From: Clostridia bacterium
GTDB lineage: Bacteria > Bacillota_A > Clostridia > Oscillospirales > CAG-272
Assembly (NCBI GenBank): GCA_017501345.1
Contig: JAFVXC010000001.1
Location: 1-42,326 of the forward strand
Direction: 5' to 3'
Length of the DNA stretch: 42,326 nucleotides
The translations under genes were made by a program, and so were the position numbers. The stretch's first letter is position 1, and each line of letters begins with the position of its first letter. Below, one piece after another: positions 23,565 through 32,696 of the stretch. The notes under the pieces are model-generated. The model was not told where the DNA came from. It saw only the letters and a list, made by a program, of their open reading frames with translations, and did no database searches.

Positions 23565-25754
23565 ATGGAAAACAAAGAATTTCACTATAAAAGAGCCCTA
23601 CCCGTTTGGGGAAGGGACTACGCGAAGGAAAAGAATATCACGATCTCCTTTTCCGCAAGCGTAGACTACGAAAAGGATGCCCCCGCGATACTTTATGCGT
23701 CCGCCGCCTGCTCCTTTACGGCGTTCGCAAACGGTAAGGTCATCACACACGGCCCGGCGCGCACGGCGCACGGTTTTTTTCGCGTGGATGAGATCGATCT
23801 CGCCCCACATCTGAAAGGCGGCGAAAACCGCATCGTTATCCGCGTCACGGGCTACAACGTCGATTCCTTCGCTTATCTCGATCAAGCCCCCTTCTTCTGC
23901 TCAGAGATTGCGGTGGGAGACCGTATCGTCGCTGCAACGGGTGTCTCGGGCTTTTCGGCGCATCTTATGACCGAAAAGGTACAGAGAGTTCAGCGCTATT
24001 CCTATCAGCGCCCCTTTGTTGAGGTCTACCGCCTCGCACCCGGTGCATTTTCATACGAATCGGATGCCTCCGCGCCCGAGATCGCACTTGAGGCGGTCGG
24101 AGAAAGATGCTTCCTCACCCGCTCCGCGCCCTACGGCGATTACATCCGCATCTACCCGAAGGCACAGGTCGGCGGTGGATCTGTAGCTTACAGCGAAAAG
24201 GAGACCTATTACAACAATCGCTCGATCTCGAGCATCACAGAGACCGATGAGCAATTTCTGCCTGACCCGAACAAAGACGGCCTCATCACCTTTTGTTCCA
24301 AGGGCTTCCGCACGGAAAATCTTGAATTCACCTCCTTCCGCGAGGTCGGTATGATGGATTTTACCCCCGAGGAGACCACAGAGCAGCAGCTTTCCTCAAT
24401 CACCCTTCCCCGCGACCGCTACGTTGACCTCGATCTCGGCGCCAATGAAACGGGACTCTTCTCTTTTGAGATCGAGGCGCACGACGAATGCGACCTTTTC
24501 CTTCTTTTTGACGAGGTTATGAAGAATGGTGCCCTGAATCCGTTTCGGATCAAATCCGCTGCCAACATCTTCGCCCTCACGATGAAGCCGGGCAGATATA
24601 CGGTCGTTTCTGCCGAGCCCTATACGGGAAAATATCTGCGTCTCGTCGCGAAGGGCGGTGCCGTCACCGTGAAGGATCTCCACGTCATCGAGATCGCCTT
24701 CCCGATGTCGGAGATCAGGGTAGGCTTCAAGGGCGACGACGCACAAATGAAGCGGATCTATGACGCCGCCATCCGCACCTTCCGTGCAAATACCGTGGAC
24801 ATTTATATGGACTGCCCCTCGAGGGAGCGTGCGGGTTGGCTGTGCGACAGCTTCTTCACCTCCCGCGTAGAGAAGCTCCTCACGGGAAGATCGGCAGTAG
24901 AGCTCGACTTCCTTGAGGCGTTCATCCTTCGCGATACCTTCCCCACGATCCCCGACAAGATGCTCCCGATGTGTTATCCGAGCGACCACAAGAAGGGCGA
25001 ATTCATTCCGAACTGGGCGATGTGGTACGTTCTCGAGCTTCGGGAATACCTCAATCGCACGGGCGACCGCGCCTTCATCGACCGCGCGCGGCACACCGTT
25101 CTGCGCCTTACGGAATGGTTCGCGCCCTTTGAAAACGAGGACGGTCTTCTTGAAAAGCTGGATGGCTGGGTCTTTGTCGAGTGGTCGATGGCAAATAAGC
25201 TCGTGCAGGACGTTTCCTATGCGTCGAATATGCTTTACGCATCCTTCCTCGATGCCGTTGGGGAGCTGTACGGTCTCCCTGAAATAACCGTGAAAGCAGA
25301 AAGGATCCGCGACGTCATCCGAAAAACTGCTATATTCAACGGTTACTTCTGCGACAACGCGGTGCGCGACGAAGACGGCAAGCTCGTTCTGTCGGGTGAA
25401 TGCACCGAGGCGTGCCAGTATTATGCCTTTTTCACAGGTGTCGCGACACCCGAAAGCCACCCTGAGCTGTGGGAAACGCTTGTAAACGACTTCGGCTTTG
25501 ATCGCCGCACGACGAAAAAGCATCCCGAGATCCACTTTGCAAACGCCTTCATCGGCAACTATCTCCGCCTCGAGCTTCTCGCGCGCTACGGCTACACTGA
25601 TATGCTCGAAAGGAACATTCGCGACTACTTCACCTATATGGCGGAGCAGACGGGAACGCTCTGGGAATATGAGCAGGACAACAAGAGCTGTAACCACGGC
25701 TTTGCGTCCCACGTGCTGTACTGGATGGATCTGCTCGGATACATCGAGCGGTAA
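23565..25754 (+). CDS. Glycoside hydrolase family 78-like alpha-L-rhamnosidase
   Basis: 729 residues from ATG 23565 (GGAGG at 23556). N-terminal beta-sandwich (about 1-150, with FANGKVITHGPA), a second beta domain (about 290-390), then the six-hairpin catalytic domain beginning near MDCPSRERAGW (about 414), where the acidic residues of GH78 enzymes lie, and further NWAMWYVLELREYL. Family 78 removes L-rhamnose from plant glycans and flavonoid glycosides. No signal peptide, so it would act on imported oligosaccharides. No rhamnose pathway genes are adjacent. Substrate specificity is not proven. Confidence 0.85.
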   Translation: MENKEFHYKRALPVWGRDYAKEKNITISFSASVDYEKDAPAILYASAACSFTAFANGKVITHGPARTAHGFFRVDEIDLAPHLKGGENRIVIRVTGYNVDSFAYLDQAPFFCSEIAVGDRIVAATGVSGFSAHLMTEKVQRVQRYSYQRPFVEVYRLAPGAFSYESDASAPEIALEAVGERCFLTRSAPYGDYIRIYPKAQVGGGSVAYSEKETYYNNRSISSITETDEQFLPDPNKDGLITFCSKGFRTENLEFTSFREVGMMDFTPEETTEQQLSSITLPRDRYVDLDLGANETGLFSFEIEAHDECDLFLLFDEVMKNGALNPFRIKSAANIFALTMKPGRYTVVSAEPYTGKYLRLVAKGGAVTVKDLHVIEIAFPMSEIRVGFKGDDAQMKRIYDAAIRTFRANTVDIYMDCPSRERAGWLCDSFFTSRVEKLLTGRSAVELDFLEAFILRDTFPTIPDKMLPMCYPSDHKKGEFIPNWAMWYVLELREYLNRTGDRAFIDRARHTVLRLTEWFAPFENEDGLLEKLDGWVFVEWSMANKLVQDVSYASNMLYASFLDAVGELYGLPEITVKAERIRDVIRKTAIFNGYFCDNAVRDEDGKLVLSGECTEACQYYAFFTGVATPESHPELWETLVNDFGFDRRTTKKHPEIHFANAFIGNYLRLELLARYGYTDMLERNIRDYFTYMAEQTGTLWEYEQDNKSCNHGFASHVLYWMDLLGYIER

Positions 25755-25782
25755 GAAATACGCTTCATTACTACACAAATAA

Positions 25783-25826
25783 GGGGTGAATCAAGCGCAA
25801 GGTACGTTTGATCCACCCCGTTTTTT
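25783..25826 (+). terminator. Terminator between converging genes
   Basis: GGGGTG-A-ATCAA pairs with TTGAT-C-CACCCC, followed by GTTTTTTA. It separates the plus-strand rhamnosidase from the minus-strand spoIIA cluster and may act in both directions. Confidence 0.85.
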
Positions 25827-26940
25827 ATTCGGGAGTTCTCCGCTCGGGACTGAGCTCGGATGCCGAGAGTCTTAAGAATACGGCAACGGCAGGACCAACA
25901 AGGATCCCAACAAAGCCGAAAAGCTTCAGTCCTGCGTAAAGGGAAACGAGGGCAACAAGCGGATGCAGCCCGAAGCTCTCGCCGATGAGACGCGGCTCGA
26001 CGATCTGTCGCACGACCGTGATTACGCCCCAAAGAATGAGGAGACCGATCGCACCGCGAAAATCCCGCACGAGGAAAAGCACCCCCGCCCACGGAAGCAG
26101 TACGCTTCCCACCCCGAGGACGGGCAGGATATCGAGTGCGGAAACGAGGAGCGCAAGCAGGAAGGCATACCGCCGCCCAAGCAGCGTCAGTCCGAGGAGG
26201 AGCTCGGTAAAGGTCAGAAGAAAGAGCAGGAAATAGACGCGCAGATAGCGGTAAAGAAGCGCCGACAGCCGACGCTGAAGTCCGGCCGTGCGATTTGCGA
26301 TCGCCTTCGGGAGAAGCCTATGGATCCCACCCGCGATACGCTCTCCGTCCACGCAGAAATAAAAGGATGAGATCAGAAAAACGAGCAGAAAAAGCAATGC
26401 CTCGGGAGTACCCGCGATCGCCCTTCCGACGAGCGTCGGAATCTTCGACGTTACCCGCGTCACGGCATCCTTCACAAAATCACTTACAAGCGTTCCTACG
26501 TCCCCGACGATCGTCTCGAGCCCTTCTACTCCGTCAAGCGCAGATAGAAACGGAATTTTATTGCCGATTTCCGAGAAATAATCAACCGTCTGTTGAATTA
26601 TTTGCCCGAGCCGCTCGGGATCCGATGCCCAAAATTGAAAAAGTCCCTCGATCTCCCGAAAAAGTCGGTTGAGCGAAAACACGATCACTCCGACAAGCAA
26701 TGCGAGTGCCAAAAGGAGCAGTAGCACCGACGCAAGCTTTTTCGGCATCCGTGTGGTACTTGAAAGCCCCTCAGCAAGCGGAGCGATCAAAAGCGAAAGC
26801 ACCCACGCAAAAAGGAAGGGCAGCAGAACGCGCACACCGTACCGCATCAAGATCCATAATGCCAAGAGTGCCGCAGAAACCGAGACCGTTACTGCGGCGT
26901 ATTTTTTCCAGTCGATCGGGCGGGAGGTCTCCGAATTCAT
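25825..26940 (-). CDS. ytvI: YtvI-like AI-2E family membrane protein
   Basis: 371 residues with about eight membrane helices and the AI-2E/PerM-family blocks LDILPVLGVGSVLLPW (about 285) and VEPRLIGESFGLHPLVALV (about 320), ending GILVGPAVAVF. B. subtilis YtvI is a sporulation-associated member. The ATG overlaps the sigF stop (ATGA), so it belongs to the forespore sigma operon, which backs a role in sporulation. The transported substrate is unknown. Confidence 0.88.
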   Translation of the reverse strand: MNSETSRPIDWKKYAAVTVSVSAALLALWILMRYGVRVLLPFLFAWVLSLLIAPLAEGLSSTTRMPKKLASVLLLLLALALLVGVIVFSLNRLFREIEGLFQFWASDPERLGQIIQQTVDYFSEIGNKIPFLSALDGVEGLETIVGDVGTLVSDFVKDAVTRVTSKIPTLVGRAIAGTPEALLFLLVFLISSFYFCVDGERIAGGIHRLLPKAIANRTAGLQRRLSALLYRYLRVYFLLFLLTFTELLLGLTLLGRRYAFLLALLVSALDILPVLGVGSVLLPWAGVLFLVRDFRGAIGLLILWGVITVVRQIVEPRLIGESFGLHPLVALVSLYAGLKLFGFVGILVGPAVAVFLRLSASELSPERRTPE

Positions 26941-27701
26941 TCACCGACCAGCTCCTTTCTCAACCGAATGATGATTTTCTTCTCTTCCCTTGAGATTTTC
27001 ACTTGGTTTAACCCAAGACGCGCGGCAGTTTCCTGCTGTGTGCACCCTCTGTAATACCTGAGAAGTATGATCCTTCGGTGCAGATCTCCGAGACGCGCGA
27101 TGGCTTGTCCAAGTGCGATCTTGTCTTCAATCCTCAAGAGCTCATCTGCGCTGTCCTCGTCGGGCAGGCGGCTTTCAAGTGTCAGGCTCTCCTCCTTTTC
27201 TCCCCCGGACAGGGGATCGGAGAAGGAGGACACGGGCATTGACGCATCCAGCGCCTCCGCCGCCTCCTCGGGACTCACACCGCACAGCGCGGCAAGCTCG
27301 GAGATCCCGGGCTCTCGTCCCTCACTTTGCACGATGCGACCTCGCTCACGAAGGATCATCGCACCGAGCCGCTTATAACCACGACCGACACGGATCAGTC
27401 CGTCGTCCCTGAGATGCCGACGGATCTCTCCGACGATCAGCGGCACCGCATAGGTCGAAAAGGCTGTGCCGCGCGAAAGATCGAAGCTCCGGATCGCCTT
27501 GACCATTCCGATCATACCGATCTGCACAAGATCCTCCTCGTCGGTCCCTCGTCCGACAAAACGATGCGCGATCTTCCGAACAAGTCCGCTGTTCTCTTCT
27601 ACAAGCCGCTCCAGCGCCTCATCTGCCTCCGCTTGCACCGTGCTCTGCGCCTGACAGAGAAGCTCTCTGTTCCGTTCGAGGCTGTAAGAGGGCTCACTCA
27701 T
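26937..27701 (-). CDS. sigF: RNA polymerase sigma factor SigF (sporulation)
   Basis: 254 residues of a sigma-70 type 3 factor: region 2 (DLVQIGMIGMVKAIRSFDLSRG, STYAVPLIVGEIRRHLRD), region 3 (about 120-155) and region 4.2 (LLRYYRGCTQQETAARLG with KISREEKKI). Downstream of an anti-sigma and an anti-anti-sigma gene with ATGAGTGA overlap, it is the forespore-specific SigF, held inactive by SpoIIAB until septation. SigB with RsbV/W has the same layout, but the linked ytvI favours sporulation. Confidence 0.9.
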   Translation of the reverse strand: MSEPSYSLERNRELLCQAQSTVQAEADEALERLVEENSGLVRKIAHRFVGRGTDEEDLVQIGMIGMVKAIRSFDLSRGTAFSTYAVPLIVGEIRRHLRDDGLIRVGRGYKRLGAMILRERGRIVQSEGREPGISELAALCGVSPEEAAEALDASMPVSSFSDPLSGGEKEESLTLESRLPDEDSADELLRIEDKIALGQAIARLGDLHRRIILLRYYRGCTQQETAARLGLNQVKISREEKKIIIRLRKELVGE

Positions 27702-28176
27702 TCCGTTTCCGACCGTTCATCGTCTTATACATCTGAACGACGGTTCCCTGTCCCGGCTTCGATTTGACCTTGACCTTGTCCATAAAGCTTTCCATAACCG
27801 TAAATCCCATTCCGCTCCGTTCTCCTTTCGCGTCGGTGGTATAGAGCGGCTGCCGCGCAACAGATACGTCCTCGATCCCACAGCCCTTGTCTCGGATCAG
27901 AATGCGCACGGTGTTCCCCGCGCAGATCGCCGCCTCTATGTAGATCTCCCCGACCGTATCGCGATAGGCGTGGACGATACAATTCGTCACCGCCTCCGAG
28001 ACCGCACACTTTACGTCAGCGATCTCGGGCGCACTCGGGTCAAGCTGCGCGCAAAATGCGGCAACAACCGCTCGTGCAAAGCCCTCGTTGCAGGAAAGCG
28101 AGGGGACACGAAGCTTCATAATATTAGAAACGCTCTCCGAAAGACCGTTTTTATTTTTACTTCCCTTCATTCGCAT
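27694..28176 (-). CDS. spoIIAB: Anti-sigma F factor / serine kinase SpoIIAB
   Basis: Up to 160 residues. GHKL ATPase motifs: CAVSEAVTNCIVHAY (N box), DKGCGIED (G1) and SGMGFTVMESFMD (G2), as in SpoIIAB, which binds SigF and phosphorylates SpoIIAA. The ATG at 28176 follows AAGGAG and overlaps spoIIAA by 20 bases; an ATG at 28119 would start where the family usually begins (MKLRVPSLSCNEGFAR) and give 141 residues. The N-terminal Lys-rich extension is therefore doubtful. Confidence 0.9.
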   Translation of the reverse strand: MRMKGSKNKNGLSESVSNIMKLRVPSLSCNEGFARAVVAAFCAQLDPSAPEIADVKCAVSEAVTNCIVHAYRDTVGEIYIEAAICAGNTVRILIRDKGCGIEDVSVARQPLYTTDAKGERSGMGFTVMESFMDKVKVKSKPGQGTVVQMYKTMNGRKRNE

Positions 28177-28525
28177 GATTCGATTTCTCCTTCCCCTCTT
28201 CCTCGTACACGATCCGTATCATTCGTTCAAGCCCTGAAAGGCGTACGATCCGCAGAACCTTCTCAGTCGGATTTCGCAGAACCGCCTCCCCCGAAAGCTC
28301 TCGCATCAAGGCGATCCGCCCCATAATCAGCCCAAGCCCCGAGCTATCCATAAATTCGATCCCCGATAGATCGAGAACAGTCGTTTTTGGACGGACGCGA
28401 CAGATCTCCCTGTCGATCGTTTCGCGCACCGCCGCCGCCGCGTGGTGGTCGATCTCTCCTGTGAGATGCACCGTGAGCGTGTCTCCCGACCAAAAAAGAT
28501 CGGTCGTACAGGTGGTTCGTATCAT
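28157..28525 (-). CDS. spoIIAA: Anti-sigma F factor antagonist SpoIIAA
   Basis: 122 residues, STAS fold. The phosphorylatable Ser lies in IEFMDSSGLGLIMGR (about residue 57). Dephosphorylated by SpoIIE, it frees SigF from SpoIIAB. ATG 28525 follows GGAG; the longer upstream frame has no ribosome site. First gene of the operon. No clear SigH promoter could be assigned on the minus strand upstream. Confidence 0.9.
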   Translation of the reverse strand: MIRTTCTTDLFWSGDTLTVHLTGEIDHHAAAAVRETIDREICRVRPKTTVLDLSGIEFMDSSGLGLIMGRIALMRELSGEAVLRNPTEKVLRIVRLSGLERMIRIVYEEEGKEKSNHANEGK

Positions 28526-28721
28526 AATTCTCCTTCCTTTCCTTTGCGCGGTAGACACACCACGCCTCTTTCCTGTCTTTTTTACTGCCCTTATACCTCT
28601 AAAGTTTACCACAACCGATATGCAAAGTTTGCCGAAGAAGGTCGCCTTCAAAAAATTTTTACAGCAAATAGGCTTTCGTTATTATCTCAAAAAAACAGTC
28701 CTCATTTTCTGCAGGAAGCTA

Positions 28722-28750
28722 TTGACAAAGGTCGAATAAACGAGTACAAT
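28722..28750 (+). promoter_or_regulatory. Promoter of the alkaline phosphatase gene
   Basis: TTGACA (28722-28727), 17 bp, TACAAT (28745-28750), 58 bases ahead of the ATG. Confidence 0.75.
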
Positions 28751-28808
28751 AATCTTATGAAAACGATTGCCCGCGCGTTATGCTCGTTTTAAGAAAGGAA
28801 TCGTATAT

Positions 28809-30671
28809 ATGAAGAAAGCGAAAACCAACCTGCGCGTCCGCGCGCTTGCCCTTTCCCTTGTTTTCCTTCTCCTCCTCTCGCTTTTATCCGGCTGTAAGGG
28901 CGGTGGCACGGATCCATCGACGAATCCCCCCGAAAGCACCGCGCCCGAGACCGAGCCCGTACTGCTGAATCTGATCCAAGACGGTTCAACCGAGTATAAG
29001 ATCATATGTGCAGAGAACGCCTCCGAGGAGATCCAAGCGAGAACGCTCGCACTCCACAGCGAGCTGCTCTCGCGCACAGGCGTAAGCTTTGGTATCTCAA
29101 CCGATTTCTACAATCATTATAAGGACACTCTCCCCGAAAAGGCATGCGAGATCCTGATCGGCGACACCAACCGCGCAGAATCCGCCGAAATGAAGGCCCT
29201 CATCGGCGAGCGCGAATTCGTCATTGCGGAAAAGAACGACCGCATCGTGATCCTCGGCGGAAGCGAAGAGAAAACACTTGAGGCGGTCGATTACTTCCTC
29301 GAGAATTATCTGACCGAGGACAAAAACATCGCCATTATGCAGGGCTCGCAGTACCTTGACGACTTCCGTTATCACCTCGGTACGATCACGATAGACGGCG
29401 TGAGCCTCGCGAAATATACCGTCGTCATCCCGAAAAACGCAAAAACGCTCTTCCCGTACTACGCCGCCCTGAATCTGATTGATTACCTCCGGCTTGAAGC
29501 GGGCATCACCCTGCCGCTCGTTTACGACGACACCCCCGAAACCGATTACGAGATCGTGATCGGTCTGACCACCCGCAAAGAAAGCCTGTCCGCTGAAAAT
29601 GCACGTCCGAACAGCGACCAATACATCCTGAAAAAGGTCGGCACCTCGGTCTATATGTATGGCAAATCCTATATGGTCGGCGGTGCGGTTTCCGAATTCG
29701 TCAATTCCTACCTCAAGCCCGAGGCGGGTGCTGAGATGATCGACATTGTCGGTCTGCCTGAGTCGAATCTCACGAGAACCTTTACCTTCCCGAAGAAGGC
29801 AACGAGTGCGATCCTCCTGATCGGAGACGGAATGGGGCAAAAGCACATTGATTCCACCTACAGTAAGCGCAGTGATACCTTCCTTGCAGAGTATCTCGAA
29901 AACGTCGGGACCTGCACGACCTTCCCCTACGGCGGAAGCGCGACCTCGACGGGGTACACCGATTCCGCCGCCTCTGCAACCGCACTTGCAACCGGATACA
30001 AAACAAAAAACAATTACCTCGGCGTTGATCACAACAACAAAACGCTCAAGAACGTCCGCGAGCTCGCCTCCGAGATGGGCGCAAAGACCGCAGTCCTGAC
30101 CTCCGACGTCATCACGGGTGCAACGCCTGCGGGCTTCCTCTGTCACCACAACTCACGAAAGGCAACCGATACACTGCAACAGCAGATCAACCAGCTCAGA
30201 CGTAAGGACAAAAATCTGCTGTATTCCTCCAGCGTGAACAAAGATAAGGATCAGCTTCTCCCCGAAACGCGCGAGATCCTTTACACGCTCGCAAACGAGG
30301 GAGAGACCTACTTCGCTATGATCGAGGAGGCATACATCGACAAGGAATCGCACAACAACGACATCGATGATATGCAGACCTGCGTTCTGCGCTATAATGA
30401 CGTCATTGGCTACTGCATACAGTTTATAATGCTCCATCCCGAGACAGCGCTCGTAGTCACCGCCGACCACGAATGCGGCGGTCTCACACTGAATAGCGAC
30501 GGCTCCTTCTCCTACACCGGTGAGAGCCACACGAACGCTAAGGTTCCCGTTTTCTCGATCGGCCCCGGCACAGATATATTTAAGGGCGTCACGGTCGACA
30601 ACACAGACATCGGAAAGTTCCTCGGCTCGATCTACACCGACAAGTATTTCGGCGATCCCTCGCTTGATTAA
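28809..30671 (+). CDS. Lipoprotein alkaline phosphatase
   Basis: 620 residues. Signal peptide with lipobox LLSGC (about 26-30) and a Pro/Thr linker, then an N-terminal region of about 280 residues (LGTITIDGVSLAKYTVV) resembling accessory domains of cell-wall sugar enzymes, and a C-terminal alkaline phosphatase domain: metal site LIGDGMGQ (about 337), nucleophile Ser in TDSAASATALATGYKT (about 384), and TADHECGG (about 550). It would release phosphate at the outer face of the membrane. The two-domain build is longer than ordinary PhoA. AAAGGAA precedes the start. Confidence 0.88.
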   Translation: MKKAKTNLRVRALALSLVFLLLLSLLSGCKGGGTDPSTNPPESTAPETEPVLLNLIQDGSTEYKIICAENASEEIQARTLALHSELLSRTGVSFGISTDFYNHYKDTLPEKACEILIGDTNRAESAEMKALIGEREFVIAEKNDRIVILGGSEEKTLEAVDYFLENYLTEDKNIAIMQGSQYLDDFRYHLGTITIDGVSLAKYTVVIPKNAKTLFPYYAALNLIDYLRLEAGITLPLVYDDTPETDYEIVIGLTTRKESLSAENARPNSDQYILKKVGTSVYMYGKSYMVGGAVSEFVNSYLKPEAGAEMIDIVGLPESNLTRTFTFPKKATSAILLIGDGMGQKHIDSTYSKRSDTFLAEYLENVGTCTTFPYGGSATSTGYTDSAASATALATGYKTKNNYLGVDHNNKTLKNVRELASEMGAKTAVLTSDVITGATPAGFLCHHNSRKATDTLQQQINQLRRKDKNLLYSSSVNKDKDQLLPETREILYTLANEGETYFAMIEEAYIDKESHNNDIDDMQTCVLRYNDVIGYCIQFIMLHPETALVVTADHECGGLTLNSDGSFSYTGESHTNAKVPVFSIGPGTDIFKGVTVDNTDIGKFLGSIYTDKYFGDPSLD

Positions 30672-30685
30672 ATCCAAAGTCATAA

Positions 30686-31252
30686 CCACCGGCTAAGCCG
30701 GTGGCTTGCTCAACCCTATAAGGGCATGTTACCGGCGGGGCTGAAAGCCCACCGAAAAATCTGCCAACCGCAAGCGGACTCAAGCTACCGCTAAAGCGGT
30801 TGGCTTACTTTTTGCTTGCGCGTACGGCTCACCCGTAAACGGGTCAACGAGTTCTTTTATACTCATTTGTTCGTACACCAAATCCTCTTGTAATTGGTTC
30901 CTTATGTATTCTGCAATTGCCTTTTTGTTCTTTCCATATGTATATGGTCTATGCAAGCTTCTGCTTCTATTATCTCTACTCCTTTCCATTCACACAACTT
31001 TCTTATTATCTGTCCTATATCGCCTTTTATTTTTCCGTAGATTACTTGCCTACGATATTTCGGTGCAAATACAATGTGATACTTGCAATTCCATGTTGTA
31101 TGTGCTATACTATTTGTGTCAATTTTCATAATTGACCTCCTTCTATGTTTATTTTACTTGCGGTTGGCTAGACCCGCTTGTATTATACCGTAGAAGGTGT
31201 TTTTTGTTCAACGGCAAAAGCCTCTTCTGAACCACCCGCTTAGCGGGTGGTT
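30686..31252 (-). mobile_element. Degenerate IS200/IS605-family insertion sequence
   Basis: About 570 bp bounded by subterminal palindromes CCACCGGC-TAA-GCCGGTGG (30686-30704) and AACCACCCGC-TTA-GCGGGTGGTT (31230-31252), the structure recognised by TnpA in this family, which lacks terminal inverted repeats. Further inverted repeats (GCCAACCGC/GCGGTTGGC, 30763-30804) lie near the left end. The only gene is a broken tnpA on the minus strand; no tnpB is present. It lies between the phosphatase gene and glyA. Confidence 0.85.
30780..31129 (-). pseudogene. tnpA: IS200 transposase TnpA with internal deletion
   Basis: Begins with ATG 31129 and AAGGAGG (31135-31141), reads HTTWNCKYHIVFAPKYRRQV and EACIDHIHM, the HUH motif, then leaves frame. 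The frame shifted by one carries KNKKAIAEYIRNQLQED and LVDPFTGEP, which is the normal C-terminus. About 55 residues between the HUH motif and this part, including the usual GYYVDTVG region with the catalytic tyrosine, are missing. The protein cannot be active; the copy could only move by help in trans. Confidence 0.88.
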
Positions 31253-31269
31253 TTCGGGAACAAAACAGA

Positions 31270-31298
31270 GAGGGGCTGAGTCATTGACTCAGCCCCTC
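31270..31298 (-). terminator. Terminator of glyA
   Basis: GAGGGGCTGAGTC-ATT-GACTCAGCCCCTC, 13 perfect pairs, followed on the minus strand by a T-rich stretch. Confidence 0.85.
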
Positions 31299-31311
31299 CG
31301 ACTTACTTTTA

Positions 31312-32505
31312 TTACAGGTTCATTCCCTTGATGATCTCATCGATCTTATGTGCCGCTCTCTTAAAGTCCTCTGCGGTGTAGCCCTTCGTGGTCATTGCCG
31401 CAGTACCGATACGGAGACCGCTTGCCTCCTTCGGCGAGCGCTTCTCGTTCGGAACGCAGTTCTTGTTCGCGGTGATACCGTGGCGGTCAAGCTCCTCCTG
31501 AAGCATCTTACCCGTGAGGTTCGGGTGCGTCTTGGAGAAGTCGAGCAGGAAGAGGTGGTTATCGGTTCCGCCCGTAACGACGTCGTAGCCCATCGCGAGG
31601 AACTCGTCGCACATTGCCTTGCAGTTCTTCACAACGTTTGCGGCATACTCAGCGAATGCAGGCTCACAAGCCTCCTCCGCGGCGACCGCCTTACCTGCGA
31701 TCACGTGCATCAGCGAGCCGCCCTGCGAGCAGGGGAATACCGCGCTGTCTACCTTCTTTGCAAGCTCGGGGCGGCAGAAGATGAGGCCGCCGCGCGGACC
31801 GCGCAGAGTCTTATGCGTCGTCGTGGTGATGATATCGGCAAGCCCGAAGGGCGAGGGATGCGCACCGCCTGCGACAAGACCCGCGATGTGCGCCATATCG
31901 ACCATAAAGTAGGGGTGGCAGGTCTTCGACGAATCGATGATCTTACGGATGCGGTCGAATTCGATCACACGCGCGTATGCCGATGCGCCCGCGAGAACGA
32001 GGTCGGGCTTATACTCCTCTACCTTTTTCTCAAGATCGTCGTAGTCAATGTAGCCGTTTTCGGTCACACCGTAGAATACCATATTGAACATCTTACCGCT
32101 GAAGTTGACCGACGAGCCGTGGGTGAGGTGACCGCCGTTGTCAAGCGACATCGAAAGAATGGTCGCACCGGGCTTCAGAACGCTCATATATGCGGAAAAA
32201 TTCGCCTGCGAGCCTGCGTGAGGCTGAACGTTGACGTGGTAATCGGTCTTAAAGACCTCCTGCCATTTATCACAGCAGTACTGCTCAAGCTCATCGTAAT
32301 TCTCACATCCGCCGTAATATCTGCCGCGGTTACCCGTACGCTCAAGATCGGGATAGCCCTCGGTGTATTTATTGGTGAGGATCGAACCGACAGCGCGTCT
32401 TACGTTTTCGCTGACGAAGTTCTCGGAAGCGATCAGCTCGATCGTCTCGTTCTGTCTTTTCTCCTCTTTTGCGATGATCTCAAAAACCTTACTGCAATTG
32501 CTCAT
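31312..32505 (-). CDS. glyA: Serine hydroxymethyltransferase
   Basis: 397 residues, slightly shorter than the usual 410-420. PLP-binding Lys in TTTTHKTLRGPRGG (about 228); also IELIASENFVS at the start, GYPDLERTGNRGRYYGG, and HAGSQANFSAY. It interconverts serine and glycine while charging tetrahydrofolate with a one-carbon unit, in the cytoplasm as a dimer or tetramer. AGGAG at 32512-32517 precedes ATG 32505. Monocistronic with its own promoter and terminator. Confidence 0.96.
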   Translation of the reverse strand: MSNCSKVFEIIAKEEKRQNETIELIASENFVSENVRRAVGSILTNKYTEGYPDLERTGNRGRYYGGCENYDELEQYCCDKWQEVFKTDYHVNVQPHAGSQANFSAYMSVLKPGATILSMSLDNGGHLTHGSSVNFSGKMFNMVFYGVTENGYIDYDDLEKKVEEYKPDLVLAGASAYARVIEFDRIRKIIDSSKTCHPYFMVDMAHIAGLVAGGAHPSPFGLADIITTTTHKTLRGPRGGLIFCRPELAKKVDSAVFPCSQGGSLMHVIAGKAVAAEEACEPAFAEYAANVVKNCKAMCDEFLAMGYDVVTGGTDNHLFLLDFSKTHPNLTGKMLQEELDRHGITANKNCVPNEKRSPKEASGLRIGTAAMTTKGYTAEDFKRAAHKIDEIIKGMNL

Positions 32506-32578
32506 TTGTTTTCTCCTTTTGACTTTGTGGGATACTGCGGTTCATCGCTTTCCTGCGAAAAAACCAAATATATATACT

Positions 32579-32607
32579 ATTTTACCGCAAAACAAGCATT
32601 TTGTCAA
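32579..32607 (-). promoter_or_regulatory. Promoter of glyA
   Basis: Minus strand TTGACA, 17 bp, TAAAAT, about 75 bases ahead of the ATG. Confidence 0.8.
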
Positions 32608-32696
32608 TCCCTTTTACACAAATTCCCGCATTGAAAGAACACTACTTGCATATAAATATAGAATAAACCCAAATGCCGAGCCAAAGGAGAAGCACG

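Noticed and set aside
24396..25778. 460-codon minus-strand ORF opposite the GH78-like gene
   Set aside because: Antisense shadow caused by codon bias in a real gene.
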